64,000 nt of DNA from Alkalibacter mobilis (GTDB taxonomy: Bacteria; Bacillota; Clostridia; Eubacteriales; Alkalibacteraceae), in contig NZ_JADNRK010000002.1 of assembly GCF_015594845.1 (NCBI RefSeq), forward strand, positions 1 through 64,000, in the 5' to 3' direction. Position 1 is the first letter of the stretch. Every line of letters begins with the position of its first letter. Shown piece by piece: positions 16,773 through 25,597 of the stretch. A model generated the notes under the pieces. That model did not search any database, was not told the origin of the DNA, and worked only from the letters and a program-made list of their open reading frames with translations. A program made the position numbers and the translations under genes.

Positions 16773-18323
16773 TTGATCGAGGCATTAGGAAATTACATCA
16801 TTCTTGTTATTGTTGGTTTCACATTGATCGCTTTTATTGCAGGATATTTTTACAGAAAAAATATCGCTGAAAGCAAGATACAGAGTGCTGAAGAAACTGC
16901 AAAAAAAATTGTTGAAGATGCATTGAAAGATGCGGACACTCAATCTAAAGAGATGCTTTTCAATGCAAAAGAAGAAGCACACAATACTAGAATGGAAGTA
17001 GAAAAAGAAAATCGCGAACGACGAAACGAAATTCAACGTATGGAAAGAAGACTTATCCAGCGTGAAGAAAGTATCGATAAAAGAAGCGAACAGGTCCAAA
17101 GCAAGGAAGATAACTTAAACAATAAAATCAATGAATTGAAGAAGAAAGAAAATGAACTGGATTCCATGATCGAAAAAGAACAATTTGAACTCGAAAGGAT
17201 TTCAGGACTGACATTCGAAGAAGCTAAACAAATATTGTTGAGTGATGTTGAGAAAAAAATCAGAAGAGAATCTGCAATGTTGATCAAGCAGATTGAAGGA
17301 AATGCCAAAGATGAGGCTGATAAGAAAGCAAGAGAAATTCTTTCTTACGCAATACAAAAGACTGCTGCTGATCATGTAGCCGAAACTACTGTATCTGTGG
17401 TAAATCTTCCTAACGATGAGATGAAAGGAAGAATTATAGGCAGGGAAGGAAGAAACATCCGGACCCTGGAAACACTTACAGGTATCGATTTAATTATTGA
17501 TGATACTCCTGAAGCTGTAATTCTATCAGGATTCGATCCAATAAGAAGAGAAGTAGCCAGAATCGCCTTGGAAAAACTGATTATTGACGGTAGGATCCAT
17601 CCAGCCAGAATTGAAGAAATGGTTGAGAAGGCTAAAAAAGAAGTAGAGCAGCAAATTAAAGAAGATGGTGAACAGGCAAGTTTTGACACAGGGATACACG
17701 GGTTGCATCCTGAGATCATCAAACTTCTGGGACGTTTAAGATTCCGTACAAGTTATGGGCAAAATGTTCTAAAACATTCCATAGAAGTTGCCCATCTTGC
17801 GGCAATAATGGCTGATGAGATCGGAGCAAATTCAAAAATCGCCAAACGTGCAGGCTTGCTTCATGACATAGGAAAAGCTGTAGATCATGAAGTAGAAGGA
17901 CCTCACATCGATATTGGTGTGGATATACTTAAGAAATACAAAGAGTCAAGCCAGGTTATTCATGCTGTTGAAGCTCACCACGGAGATGTGGAAGCTAAAT
18001 CAGTTGAAGCAATCTTGGTTCAAGCTGCAGATGCAATATCAGCAGCAAGACCGGGAGCAAGAAGAGAAACATTGGTTTCTTACATCAAGAGACTGGAAAA
18101 ACTTGAAGAGATAGCAAATTCATTCGATGGTATAGAAAAAACTTTTGCTATTCAAGCAGGAAGAGAAGTCAGGATCATGGTTAAGGCCGATAAAATAGAC
18201 GACGTGGAAATGGTACATGTTGCCAGAGAAATTGCTGATAAGATCCAAAATGAAATGGATTATCCCGGACAGATCAAGGTTAATGTGATTAGAGAAACAC
18301 GAGCAATAGAATATGCAAAATAA
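16773..18323 (+). CDS. rny: Ribonuclease Y
   Basis: 516 residues; membrane-anchored endoribonuclease that starts mRNA decay in Firmicutes. One N-terminal transmembrane helix (about residues 6-26), a long charged coiled coil to about residue 190, a KH domain ([28 protein letters not shown]), then an HD domain with the metal-binding pair in [10 protein letters not shown] and EAHHGDVE. The start is TTG 16773, eight bases after AGGAGGTG; no ATG competes. Together with pnp it gives this region much of an RNA-degradation set. Confidence 0.96.
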   Translation: MIEALGNYIILVIVGFTLIAFIAGYFYRKNIAESKIQSAEETAKKIVEDALKDADTQSKEMLFNAKEEAHNTRMEVEKENRERRNEIQRMERRLIQREESIDKRSEQVQSKEDNLNNKINELKKKENELDSMIEKEQFELERISGLTFEEAKQILLSDVEKKIRRESAMLIKQIEGNAKDEADKKAREILSYAIQKTAADHVAETTVSVVNLPNDEMKGRIIGREGRNIRTLETLTGIDLIIDDTPEAVILSGFDPIRREVARIALEKLIIDGRIHPARIEEMVEKAKKEVEQQIKEDGEQASFDTGIHGLHPEIIKLLGRLRFRTSYGQNVLKHSIEVAHLAAIMADEIGANSKIAKRAGLLHDIGKAVDHEVEGPHIDIGVDILKKYKESSQVIHAVEAHHGDVEAKSVEAILVQAADAISAARPGARRETLVSYIKRLEKLEEIANSFDGIEKTFAIQAGREVRIMVKADKIDDVEMVHVAREIADKIQNEMDYPGQIKVNVIRETRAIEYAK

Positions 18324-18346
18324 GGAGATTTTCATCTCCTTTTTTT
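18322..18346 (+). terminator. Terminator after rny
   Basis: AAGGAGAT (18322-18329), loop TTTC, ATCTCCTT (18334-18341), then T residues. The stem begins inside the rny stop codon. Confidence 0.85.
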
Positions 18347-18449
18347 AATGCCAAAATTAATTTGAGTTAGTTTTGTGGTATACTATGAACAGTATAAATT
18401 GAAATTCAAGTTCAATTCAAAAATACCATTAAAAGCAAGGGAGAATCAA

Positions 18450-19229
18450 ATGAGAGTTTTAATTTTAGGTGATATCGTCGGAAGACCCGGACGCACGGCT
18501 ATAAAAAATTTTCTTAATGACTTAAAGCAGGAATTTAATGCGGATATGGTTATAGTTAACGGTGAAAACGCTACGGCAGGCCTGGGTATCATTGAGAAAC
18601 ATGCAAAAGAGTTTATTGATGCGGGTGTAGATGTAATCACGACCGGCAACCATGTATGGGATAAAAAAGAAACTGAAAATTATATAGATGATTACAGTAA
18701 TATAATTAGGCCGGCCAATTATCCAGATCCTTGCCCTGGCAAAGGTTTTACAATTGTTGAATTAAATGACACACCAGTGGCGGTCATAAATTTATCAGGA
18801 TTGTCTTTTTTAAAAAGTCTAGATTGTCCGTTTAAAAAACTCGATAGGATACTTGAAGAAATTCCAAAACAGGTAAAAATTAAAATCCTGGATTTTCATG
18901 CTGAAACCACATCTGAAAAATTGGCCATGGGTTATTATTCAGCTAATAGACTTTCTCTTGTTTTCGGAACTCATACTCATGTCCAGACATCTGATTTTAG
19001 AATTTTGGACGATTATACCGGATATATAACCGATGTGGGCATGACAGGACCGTTAGATGGAGTCATCGGTATAGACAAAGACATAATCTTAAAAGGATTT
19101 TTGACTAAACGCCCAGTTAAATATGAGATTGCAGAAGGCAAAAAACAAATCGACGGGTTAATAGTCGAATTTAATGAGTCCACAGGGCAATGCACATACA
19201 TAAATGCTTTCATCAAAGTATATGATTGA
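18450..19229 (+). CDS. ymdB: YmdB family metallophosphoesterase
   Basis: 259 residues. Metal-site motifs of the YmdB branch of calcineurin-like phosphoesterases: GDIVGRPGR at the N-terminus, VNGENATAGLG, TTGNHVWDKKE, FHAE and GTHTHVQT. In Bacillus subtilis YmdB is a 2',3'-cyclic-nucleotide phosphodiesterase next to rny and affects RNA turnover and motility-versus-biofilm fate; the rny-ymdB neighbourhood is conserved here. AAGGGAG (18447 region) sets ATG 18450 rather than the longer frame from 18375. A TATACT at 18379-18384 may be its -10. Confidence 0.93.
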   Translation: MRVLILGDIVGRPGRTAIKNFLNDLKQEFNADMVIVNGENATAGLGIIEKHAKEFIDAGVDVITTGNHVWDKKETENYIDDYSNIIRPANYPDPCPGKGFTIVELNDTPVAVINLSGLSFLKSLDCPFKKLDRILEEIPKQVKIKILDFHAETTSEKLAMGYYSANRLSLVFGTHTHVQTSDFRILDDYTGYITDVGMTGPLDGVIGIDKDIILKGFLTKRPVKYEIAEGKKQIDGLIVEFNESTGQCTYINAFIKVYD

Positions 19230-19267
19230 AAACTAATTGAAATTTCTATAAAATACCTCATACTTTT

Positions 19268-19296
19268 TTACATTATCAGTAATCCTGTGTTATAAT
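19268..19296 (+). promoter_or_regulatory. Promoter of PHP gene
   Basis: TTACAT (19268-19273), 17 bases, TATAAT (19291-19296). Confidence 0.6.
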
Positions 19297-19318
19297 ATTT
19301 AAGATTTGAAGGTGAAAT

Positions 19319-20128
19319 ATGAATAATTATGCGGATTTGCATATTCACTCTTGTTTTTCAGATGGAGTTTTAACACCTGAAGAGATTTTGACAGACAGCA
19401 AGAAAAAAAATTTAAGAGCCATCGCAGTAACTGATCATGACACCTTCGAAGGATCATCTCGGGCGTTCAAGCTTTCAGCTTCATATGGCATTGAAGTTTT
19501 GATGGGAATAGAATTGAGTTGTTCCTTTGAAGATCAGGATATTCATCTGCTTGGCTATTTCAAGGAAGATGTCTCGCATATTTTCAAGCCTTTTTTGTAC
19601 AAATTGAAACAAGGCAGAATAGAAAGAGCCTACAAGATCAGTGACAGATTCAAAAATCATGGCATTGCAATGCCAGTTGAAGAAATGGTAATCAACAGTG
19701 AAAGCATCGGCAGGCCTCATTTTGCAAAAGAATTGATAAAAAAAGGAATTGTTGGAACATTTGAAGAGGCTTTTGAAAAATACTTAAGCCGAGGTAAAAG
19801 CTGTTATGTTGAAAAAACGAAATTGCCGGTTTTAGATGCAATTTCAGAAATAAGAAAATACGGTGGTGTCTCAATAATAGCTCATCCTGCGCTTATCAGA
19901 AATAAATTGATTTTAAATGAACTGATCTCTTTAAACCCAGATGGATTGGAAGTCTATCATAGCAAACATACCCAGGAAGACAAAATATATCTATATAATC
20001 TGGCTAAAGATCATGGTCTGTTGGTTAGTGGAGGTTCTGATTTCCATGAAGAAACAAAATATACGACCATTGGTTCAGTAAAACTTCCCTATTATTATCT
20101 TGAAAATATTAAAGAGAAGTTATATTAA
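19319..20128 (+). CDS. PHP-domain phosphoesterase, TrpH/YciV-like
   Basis: 269 residues. Metal ligands of the PHP fold are in order: DLHIHSCFSDG at the N-terminus, AVTDHDT, GIELSC, a mid-protein IGRPHFAKELI, IAHP and GGSDFHE near the C-terminus. Relatives include the nucleoside 3',5'-bisphosphate phosphatase / 5'-3' exoribonuclease AM (TrpH, YciV), a fitting role beside rny and ymdB, but substrates vary in this family. GAAGGTGAA precedes the ATG. Complete by length. Confidence 0.85.
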   Translation: MNNYADLHIHSCFSDGVLTPEEILTDSKKKNLRAIAVTDHDTFEGSSRAFKLSASYGIEVLMGIELSCSFEDQDIHLLGYFKEDVSHIFKPFLYKLKQGRIERAYKISDRFKNHGIAMPVEEMVINSESIGRPHFAKELIKKGIVGTFEEAFEKYLSRGKSCYVEKTKLPVLDAISEIRKYGGVSIIAHPALIRNKLILNELISLNPDGLEVYHSKHTQEDKIYLYNLAKDHGLLVSGGSDFHEETKYTTIGSVKLPYYYLENIKEKLY

Positions 20129-20161
20129 AGTAGCAAACTAATTTTATCCGGAGGGAAAACG

Positions 20162-21361
20162 ATGAAAAAAATGATTTCAGACAGAGTTTCAGAAACAAAA
20201 CCTTCAATAACACTAGCAATAACAGCAAAGGCAAAGGAAATGGTAAAATCAGGCAAAGATGTAATAGGATTTGGCGCTGGTGAACCAGATTTTGATACGC
20301 CTGAATTTATAAAGGAAGCAGCAATACAAGCAATCAAAGACGGACATACAAAATATACTCCAGCGGTTGGTGTTCTGGAATTAAGAAAACTTATCAGCGA
20401 AAAATTAAAAAAAGACAACGATCTGGATTATTCACCAGAGCAAATAATTGTAAATAGTGGAGCTAAGCACAGTTTATCAACTGCTTTTCAAAGCATATTG
20501 AACCCGGGTGATGAAGTTATTGTACCTGTTCCTTACTGGGTCAGTTATCCGGAAATAGTAAGGATCGCTGGTGGGATTCCGATTTTTGTAGACACAGAAG
20601 AAAAAAATGATTTTAAAATGACTGCCAGTACTTTGGAAAAAGCAATAACAGATAAAACCAAAGCCGTTTATTTGAATTCACCATCCAATCCGGTAGGAGC
20701 AGTGTACACTCTGGATGAACTTAAAGCTATTGCCGATATAGCAGTTAAACATCAGATCTATGTAATTTCTGATGAAATATATGAAAAGCTTGTATACGAT
20801 GAAGAAAAACATATAAGCATTGCATCATTGAATGAAGATATCAAAAAGTTGACTATCGTAGTTAACGGTATGAGCAAATCCCATGCAATGACCGGTTGGC
20901 GACTGGGGTACACTGCTGCCTCATCTGAGGTAATCAAAGCCATGGGTACTATTCAGGGTCATGCAGTTTCACATCCTTCATCAATAACGCAGTATGCAGG
21001 CATTGCAGCTTTAACTTGTCCACAAGACTGTATAAATAACATGATAGCGGAATACGATAAAAGAAGAAAGTACTGCATAGAAAGACTGGATAAAATAACA
21101 GAACTTAGTTATATATACCCTAAAGGCGCCTTCTATGTCTTTATAAATATTTCAGGAGTATACGGAAAAAAATACAGAGGAACAACCATTCAAAGTTCAA
21201 TGGATTTTGCAAATTTGATACTTGACAATGAGATGGTAGCATTGGTTCCCGGAATAGCTTTTGGTGCTGACAATTTTGTTAGGATATCATACGCAACTTC
21301 AATGGAAGAAATTGCAAAAGGTCTGGACAGAATTGAAAATTTCTTAAAGGAGATTGATTGA
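20162..21361 (+). CDS. Pyridoxal-phosphate aspartate aminotransferase (class I)
   Basis: 399 residues. Class I aminotransferase of the subgroup Ib aspartate type: N-terminal DRVSETKPSITLAITAKAKEM, FGAGEPDFDTPEFI, YLNSPSNPVGAVY, and the PLP lysine in NGMSKSHAMTGWRLGY. It probably interconverts aspartate and oxaloacetate; some relatives also use prephenate or other amino acids. Ribosome site GGAGGG before ATG 20162. The end of this gene overlaps the ribosome region of purB, so the two are likely one operon; aspartate is a substrate of the purine pathway purB serves. Confidence 0.9.
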   Translation: MKKMISDRVSETKPSITLAITAKAKEMVKSGKDVIGFGAGEPDFDTPEFIKEAAIQAIKDGHTKYTPAVGVLELRKLISEKLKKDNDLDYSPEQIIVNSGAKHSLSTAFQSILNPGDEVIVPVPYWVSYPEIVRIAGGIPIFVDTEEKNDFKMTASTLEKAITDKTKAVYLNSPSNPVGAVYTLDELKAIADIAVKHQIYVISDEIYEKLVYDEEKHISIASLNEDIKKLTIVVNGMSKSHAMTGWRLGYTAASSEVIKAMGTIQGHAVSHPSSITQYAGIAALTCPQDCINNMIAEYDKRRKYCIERLDKITELSYIYPKGAFYVFINISGVYGKKYRGTTIQSSMDFANLILDNEMVALVPGIAFGADNFVRISYATSMEEIAKGLDRIENFLKEID

Positions 21362-21362
21362 T

Positions 21363-22796
21363 TTGATAACAAACGAATATGTAAATCCATTAATTGAAAG
21401 ATACGCTTCAAAAGAAATGAGTTTTATCTTTTCTCATGACAATAAATTTGGAACCTGGAGAAAACTATGGATAGCCTTGGCAAAAGGGGAAAAAGCTTTA
21501 GGTCTCAACATAACAGACGAACAAATCAAGGAGTTGGAAGATAACGCAGATAATATTGACTACGAAATGGCGAAATCTTTCGAGAAGAAACTTCGTCATG
21601 ATGTTATGGCTCATGTTCACACTTATGGAGAACAGTGTCCAAAGGCCAAAGGAATAATACATCTGGGCGCTACCAGTGCCTATGTAGGCGACAACACCGA
21701 TGTTATAGTTTATACTCAAGGTTTGAAAGCTGTAAGGAAGAAACTGATAAACTGCATCGACAAGCTTTCAAAATTTGCACTTGAATATAAAGATATGCCT
21801 ACACTTGGATTTACCCACTTTCAGCCTGCACAATTGACGACTGTTGGAAAAAGGGCCACGCTTTGGATTCAGGATTTGTTGATGGATTTGGATGAATTGG
21901 ATTTTGTTATCAAGAATGTTAAGCTACGAGGAGTAAAAGGTACTACAGGGACTCAGGCCAGCTTTTTAGAATTGTTTGAGGGTGACCATGACAAAGTAGT
22001 TAAATTGGACGCTTTTATAGCCCAGGAATTGGGTTTTGACTCAAGTTTTGCAGTTACAGGACAAACGTATCCAAGAAAATTTGATTCAAGAGTATGCAAC
22101 GTTTTAAGCAGTATTTCTCAAACTTTGTACAAATTTAGCAATGATATGAGATTATTGCAGCATCTTAAAGAAATTGAAGAACCTTTTGAAAAGAATCAAA
22201 TCGGATCTTCAGCAATGGCATACAAGCGAAATCCGATGCGTGCGGAGAGGATAGGTGCATTGGCTAGATATGTAATAGTCACAGCCTTAAATCCTGCAAT
22301 TACTGCTTCGACTCAGTGGTTTGAGAGAACTTTAGATGATTCTGCAAATAAAAGAATAGCCATACCGGAATCTTTCTTAGCAGTAGACTCCATATTGAAC
22401 ATTTGTCTTAATGTTACGGAGGGAATGGTAGTTTACGAAAAGGTTATTCAACAGAGGATCGAAAAAGAGTTGCCATTTATGGCTACGGAAAATATCATTA
22501 TGCAAGGTGTTAAAAATGGAGGAGACAGACAAGACTTGCATGAAAAAATCAGGGTCCATTCAATGGAAGCGGGAAAAATGGTTAAAGTTGAAGGCAAAGA
22601 CAATGATTTGATAGAGCGAATTAAAAATGATCCTGACTTTAATCTTACTGATTCTGACTTGAGTTCTATCCTGGATGCCAAACTTTACATAGGTAGAGCG
22701 CCACAACAGGTTGAAGAGTTTTATCAGAACTGTGTCAAACCGATTTTGGAAGAAAATAGAGATATTTTAGGCGAAAAAGGTGAAGTCAACGTTTGA
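21363..22796 (+). CDS. purB: Adenylosuccinate lyase
   Basis: 477 residues; splits fumarate from SAICAR and from adenylosuccinate in purine synthesis. The fumarase/aspartase signature GSSAMAYKRNP lies past the middle, and the N-terminal NPLIERYASKEM is typical of PurB. AAAGGAG at 21346-21352 is one base from a TTG at 21354 but ten from TTG 21363, so I take 21363. The start lies one base after the aminotransferase stop. A strong terminator follows. Confidence 0.95.
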   Translation: MITNEYVNPLIERYASKEMSFIFSHDNKFGTWRKLWIALAKGEKALGLNITDEQIKELEDNADNIDYEMAKSFEKKLRHDVMAHVHTYGEQCPKAKGIIHLGATSAYVGDNTDVIVYTQGLKAVRKKLINCIDKLSKFALEYKDMPTLGFTHFQPAQLTTVGKRATLWIQDLLMDLDELDFVIKNVKLRGVKGTTGTQASFLELFEGDHDKVVKLDAFIAQELGFDSSFAVTGQTYPRKFDSRVCNVLSSISQTLYKFSNDMRLLQHLKEIEEPFEKNQIGSSAMAYKRNPMRAERIGALARYVIVTALNPAITASTQWFERTLDDSANKRIAIPESFLAVDSILNICLNVTEGMVVYEKVIQQRIEKELPFMATENIIMQGVKNGGDRQDLHEKIRVHSMEAGKMVKVEGKDNDLIERIKNDPDFNLTDSDLSSILDAKLYIGRAPQQVEEFYQNCVKPILEENRDILGEKGEVNV

Positions 22797-22816
22797 CAAA
22801 TCAATTTCAACGTAAA

Positions 22817-22845
22817 AAAACAGGTGAACATCACCTGTTTTTATT
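22817..22845 (+). terminator. Terminator after purB
   Basis: AAAACAGGTGA (22817-22827), loop ACA, TCACCTGTTTT (22831-22841), then a T-rich run. It stands just before the convergent tRNA gene and can serve both strands. Confidence 0.85.
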
Positions 22846-22854
22846 TTTATTAAT

Positions 22855-22930
22855 TGGCAGGGGTAGAAGGACTTGAACCCTCGGCACGTGGTTTTGGAGA
22901 CCACTGCTCTACCAACTGAGCTATACCCCT
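22855..22930 (-). tRNA. tRNA-Trp (CCA)
   Basis: On the minus strand a complete cloverleaf: acceptor AGGGGTA/TACCCCT, D-arm with AGCTCAGTTGGTAGAGC, anticodon stem GTGGT/ACCAC around CTCCAAA giving anticodon CCA, T-arm GAGGGTTCAAGTCCTTC, discriminator G, and an encoded 3' CCA (22855-22857). Transcribed from its own promoter at 22949-22977. Confidence 0.97.
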
Positions 22931-22948
22931 AAGTTAACGACAAGTATT

Positions 22949-22977
22949 ATTATAAGGGTAATAATTACTTAAGTCAA
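22949..22977 (-). promoter_or_regulatory. tRNA-Trp promoter
   Basis: Minus strand TTGACT (22977-22972), 17 bases, TATAAT (22954-22949), 18 bases upstream of the mature 5' end. Confidence 0.85.
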
Positions 22978-23030
22978 TAACTTTTCTTTTCTTACTGTCA
23001 AAAATTAGTGCAAAAATAAATAGTATTTGT

Positions 23031-23078
23031 TATAATCTATTTATAATTGCGCATATTTAACATTATGCGCAATTATAA
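23031..23078 (+). promoter_or_regulatory. -10 element with 15-bp inverted repeat
   Basis: A TATAAT (23031-23036) is followed at once by a perfect inverted repeat: TTATAATTGCGCATA (23041-23055) and its complement (23064-23078) around an 8-base loop. It sits at the expected transcription start of the recombinase-like gene at 23147. No T run follows, so it looks like an operator or RNA hairpin rather than a terminator. The -35 is poor. Confidence 0.5.
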
Positions 23079-23146
23079 AGGCATTTTGATTTAGAAGCAT
23101 ACTATTTTCTATCAGCTCATACAATAAATCGGTGAAGGTGAGTATA

Positions 23147-24064
23147 ATGAATATGGCAGAAATTTTAATAAACTATAAAAAATTTTTAATTGAAGTAAAA
23201 GAATTGGATGGCAAGACTATAAATTCCTATTATTATGATATCAACGGATTCATGACTTTTATTAATAAACGTACCAGTTTTAATTTTGAATCTGACGGTA
23301 TGGATATTTCTAAATACTTTAATAAGTTAAGGATGCCAGACATATATTCGTATGTCAATTATCTAAAATATTCGGAAAAAAAATCTGATTCAACAATAAA
23401 TCGAAAATTGACTTCACTGGATTCCTTTTTCTTTTATCTAAAGAAGATCGACATGTTAAATGATTCAAATATTCAAGAAAAAATTAAACGCTTCAATGTG
23501 GGGAAATACGATCCCAGCTGGATCAACTTTGCCGAAATTGATGAGTTGTTAAACAGGATACAAACAAGAAATAGAAGGAGAGACCTGGCTTTATTGATTT
23601 TGATAAGTGAATGTGCACTCAGAGCCCGAGATATAATCAATTTGAAAATTCATGATTATGACGGTCTATACTTAACAGGAAATGAAAGCACGATAAAACT
23701 AGGTGATAAAGCTATATCAGCGTTAGATGATTATTTAGAAAATGAAAGAAAAAATATTGATTCCGAATTCTTGTTTACCAGCCAAAAGAATAATTCAATT
23801 AGCATACGAACTATTCAGGATTTAATTAAGAAGTTAAACGTAAATTTAAACACAAACTACAAACTTACATCTGACTCCTTAAGAAATACTGCAATAATCA
23901 AAATGATTTCTACCGGGAAATTTTCAGAAGCTGAACTTAAAAATTATGCTGGAAACCAAAAGTATTATTCCTTAAAAAAAATCTCCATCAATAAATCTGA
24001 TTTAGCAGCAAAATCAGATTTTCTAGACTTAAGCAAGATTAGTGCAAAAACGTCAAAAAAATGA
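23147..24064 (+). CDS. Tyrosine-recombinase family protein lacking most catalytic residues
   Basis: 305 residues. The N-terminal half resembles the SAM-like core-binding domain of XerC/D (INYKKFLIEVKELDGKTINSYYYDI ... DSTINRKLTSLDSFFFYL), and the C-terminal half follows the catalytic fold (RRRDLALLILISECALRARDIINLKIHDYD). The first Arg is kept (Arg159), but the HxxR box reads DSLR (Asp243, Arg246), the second His box reads AGN (Asn270), and the nucleophile position (around 279-280) is Ile-Ser, with no Tyr. It probably cannot cut DNA and may act as an accessory or regulatory DNA-binding partner. GAAGGTGAG sets ATG 23147. Confidence 0.8.
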   Translation: MNMAEILINYKKFLIEVKELDGKTINSYYYDINGFMTFINKRTSFNFESDGMDISKYFNKLRMPDIYSYVNYLKYSEKKSDSTINRKLTSLDSFFFYLKKIDMLNDSNIQEKIKRFNVGKYDPSWINFAEIDELLNRIQTRNRRRDLALLILISECALRARDIINLKIHDYDGLYLTGNESTIKLGDKAISALDDYLENERKNIDSEFLFTSQKNNSISIRTIQDLIKKLNVNLNTNYKLTSDSLRNTAIIKMISTGKFSEAELKNYAGNQKYYSLKKISINKSDLAAKSDFLDLSKISAKTSKK

Positions 24065-24133
24065 AGCTCAAATTTGCGATTTAAGCGTTTTTTTTTGAGA
24101 AGGTCTATATAGATTACCTGTGATATTTGAGAG

Positions 24134-24172
24134 TTAAAGTATAAAATAAGCAGAAAGCTGAAAGCAAGAAGT
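24134..24172 (+). repeat. Degenerate 7-bp-period array
   Basis: TTAAAGT, ATAAAAT, then a 4-base insert, AGAAAGC, TGAAAGC, AAGAAGT. The register and NNAAAGY consensus match the longer array at 60251-60320. Confidence 0.55.
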
Positions 24173-24253
24173 TCTCAACCAAAACGACATATGGTATCAA
24201 TAATAGATGGTAAAGAATAGTTTTCGAACATTCTTCGAAAGTTTTCATCCTAA

Positions 24254-24281
24254 ATGGTATATGGCATATGGCATATGGTAC
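24254..24281 (+). repeat. Tandem heptamer, four copies
   Basis: ATGGTAT, ATGGCAT, ATGGCAT, ATGGTAC head to tail with exact 7-bp period. Confidence 0.75.
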
Positions 24282-24509
24282 TAAAGTTCTCATCATGGCT
24301 ACACAATGTGGTAAATCACATATGCAATCCTTAAACGATGAATTGTAGGGATTTCACACTAATTTACTGCCTTTCTTTGCCAACTATACGATAAACTTGT
24401 GTTTAACAGATAGTTAAAATTTGTTTAAAGTAGCATTTAATTGTGTTATAATGGCATTGTGTTTATTAATTCCCCATTGCTTACAATTGTTGATGAAAGG
24501 AAGATTCTC

Positions 24510-25592
24510 ATGGCCGAAAAAAAGGATCAATATATAAAAGAAGAAAATATGAGACTTACTATAAAGTTACGAGAATTGGTAAATCAAATGCCAACGTTTT
24601 GTGAAACGTTCTTTAGGGGTTTAGAGCCTACGACTTCAATTCGAACCAGAATAGCTTATGCTTTTGATCTTCGAAGTTTCTTTCATTACCTTGTTGAAGA
24701 ATCTTTTACGATTTCGGACAACAAATCTGTCAAAGATCTGACTCTCAAGGATTTAGATGAACTCTCGCCTGTTACAATTGAAAAGTATCTGGAATATTTA
24801 TCATTTTATTCCCTTCCAAATTACAAGAATCCAGACGAGTTTATTACTTATACAAATTCAAATACAGGAAAAGCCAGAAAACTTTCTACTCTAAGAACTT
24901 TCTATAAATATTTTTATAAAAAAGAAATGATAAAAAGAAACCCTGCCCTATTGGTGGATATACCAAAAATACGTGAAAAACCAATTGTAAGGCTTGAAGT
25001 TGACGAAGTTGCAAAACTCTTGGATTTAGTTGAGAATCCTGAAGAGATGACTGAATCTCAGAAAAAGTACCATAGTATAACCAAAGAGCGTGATCTTGCG
25101 ATGATCACATTGCTGCTTGGAACCGGTATTCGTGTCAGCGAATTTGTTGGACTTGATGTAAACCATTTTGATTTTAACAACAATAGTTTTGTTATTACCA
25201 GAAAGGGCGGCAATAAAGTAGTTCTGTATTTCAGTGATGAAGTAGCAAAGGTTTTGCTGAATTATCTGGAAGTTAGAAAAAGCATAACTCCCCTGCCCGA
25301 TCATGAGGATGCAATGTTTCTCTCTTTGCAGAGAAAAAGAATGGGAGTAAGCGCAGTTCAGAAGTTGATCAAAAAATATACGAAAATAATCGCACCTTTG
25401 AAAAACATATCCCCACACAAATTAAGAAGTACTTTTGGAACAAACCTTTATAGAGAAAGTGGTGATATATATCTGGTGGCAGATGTGCTTGGACATAAAG
25501 ACGTCAATACTACAAAAAAACACTATGCAGAGATAAGTGACGATCAAAGGCGCCGTGCGGCAAAAATGATAAAGTTGAGAGAAGAAGAATGA
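24510..25592 (+). CDS. Tyrosine recombinase (XerC/XerD family)
   Basis: 360 residues. All active-site residues are present: Arg208 (GTGIRVSE), Lys232 (TRKGGNK), His303 and Arg306 (SPHKLRSTFG), His329 (VLGHKDVNTT) and the nucleophile Tyr339 (KKHYAEIS). The N-terminal SAM-like domain covers about 30-150. At 360 residues it is longer than canonical XerC/D (about 300) because of extra N-terminal and inter-domain segments. It could be the chromosome-dimer recombinase (FtsK is nearby) or a related housekeeping recombinase; no phage or transposon genes flank it. GAAAGGAAG sets ATG 24510. Confidence 0.9.
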   Translation: MAEKKDQYIKEENMRLTIKLRELVNQMPTFCETFFRGLEPTTSIRTRIAYAFDLRSFFHYLVEESFTISDNKSVKDLTLKDLDELSPVTIEKYLEYLSFYSLPNYKNPDEFITYTNSNTGKARKLSTLRTFYKYFYKKEMIKRNPALLVDIPKIREKPIVRLEVDEVAKLLDLVENPEEMTESQKKYHSITKERDLAMITLLLGTGIRVSEFVGLDVNHFDFNNNSFVITRKGGNKVVLYFSDEVAKVLLNYLEVRKSITPLPDHEDAMFLSLQRKRMGVSAVQKLIKKYTKIIAPLKNISPHKLRSTFGTNLYRESGDIYLVADVLGHKDVNTTKKHYAEISDDQRRRAAKMIKLREEE

Positions 25593-25597
25593 TGTCT

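Larger units (their letters stand above)
24062..24509 (+). other. Intergenic region with heptamer arrays
   Basis: About 440 bases between the two recombinase-family genes, with no credible gene on either strand. It holds two 7-bp-period arrays (24134-24172 and 24254-24281, listed separately), an inverted repeat TTTCGAA-N5-TTCGAAA at 24222-24240, and near the right end a promoter-like TTTAAA (24424-24429), 17 bases, TATAAT (24447-24452) for the next gene. Confidence 0.6.

Noticed and set aside
24222-24240. TTTCGAA-N5-TTCGAAA as a second LexA box
   Set aside because: Lacks the GAAC-N4-GTTC core spacing; kept only as an unexplained inverted repeat.
24114-24296. 60-codon minus-strand frame in the recombinase spacer
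   Set aside because: It arises from the heptamer repeats, and no ribosome site is present.
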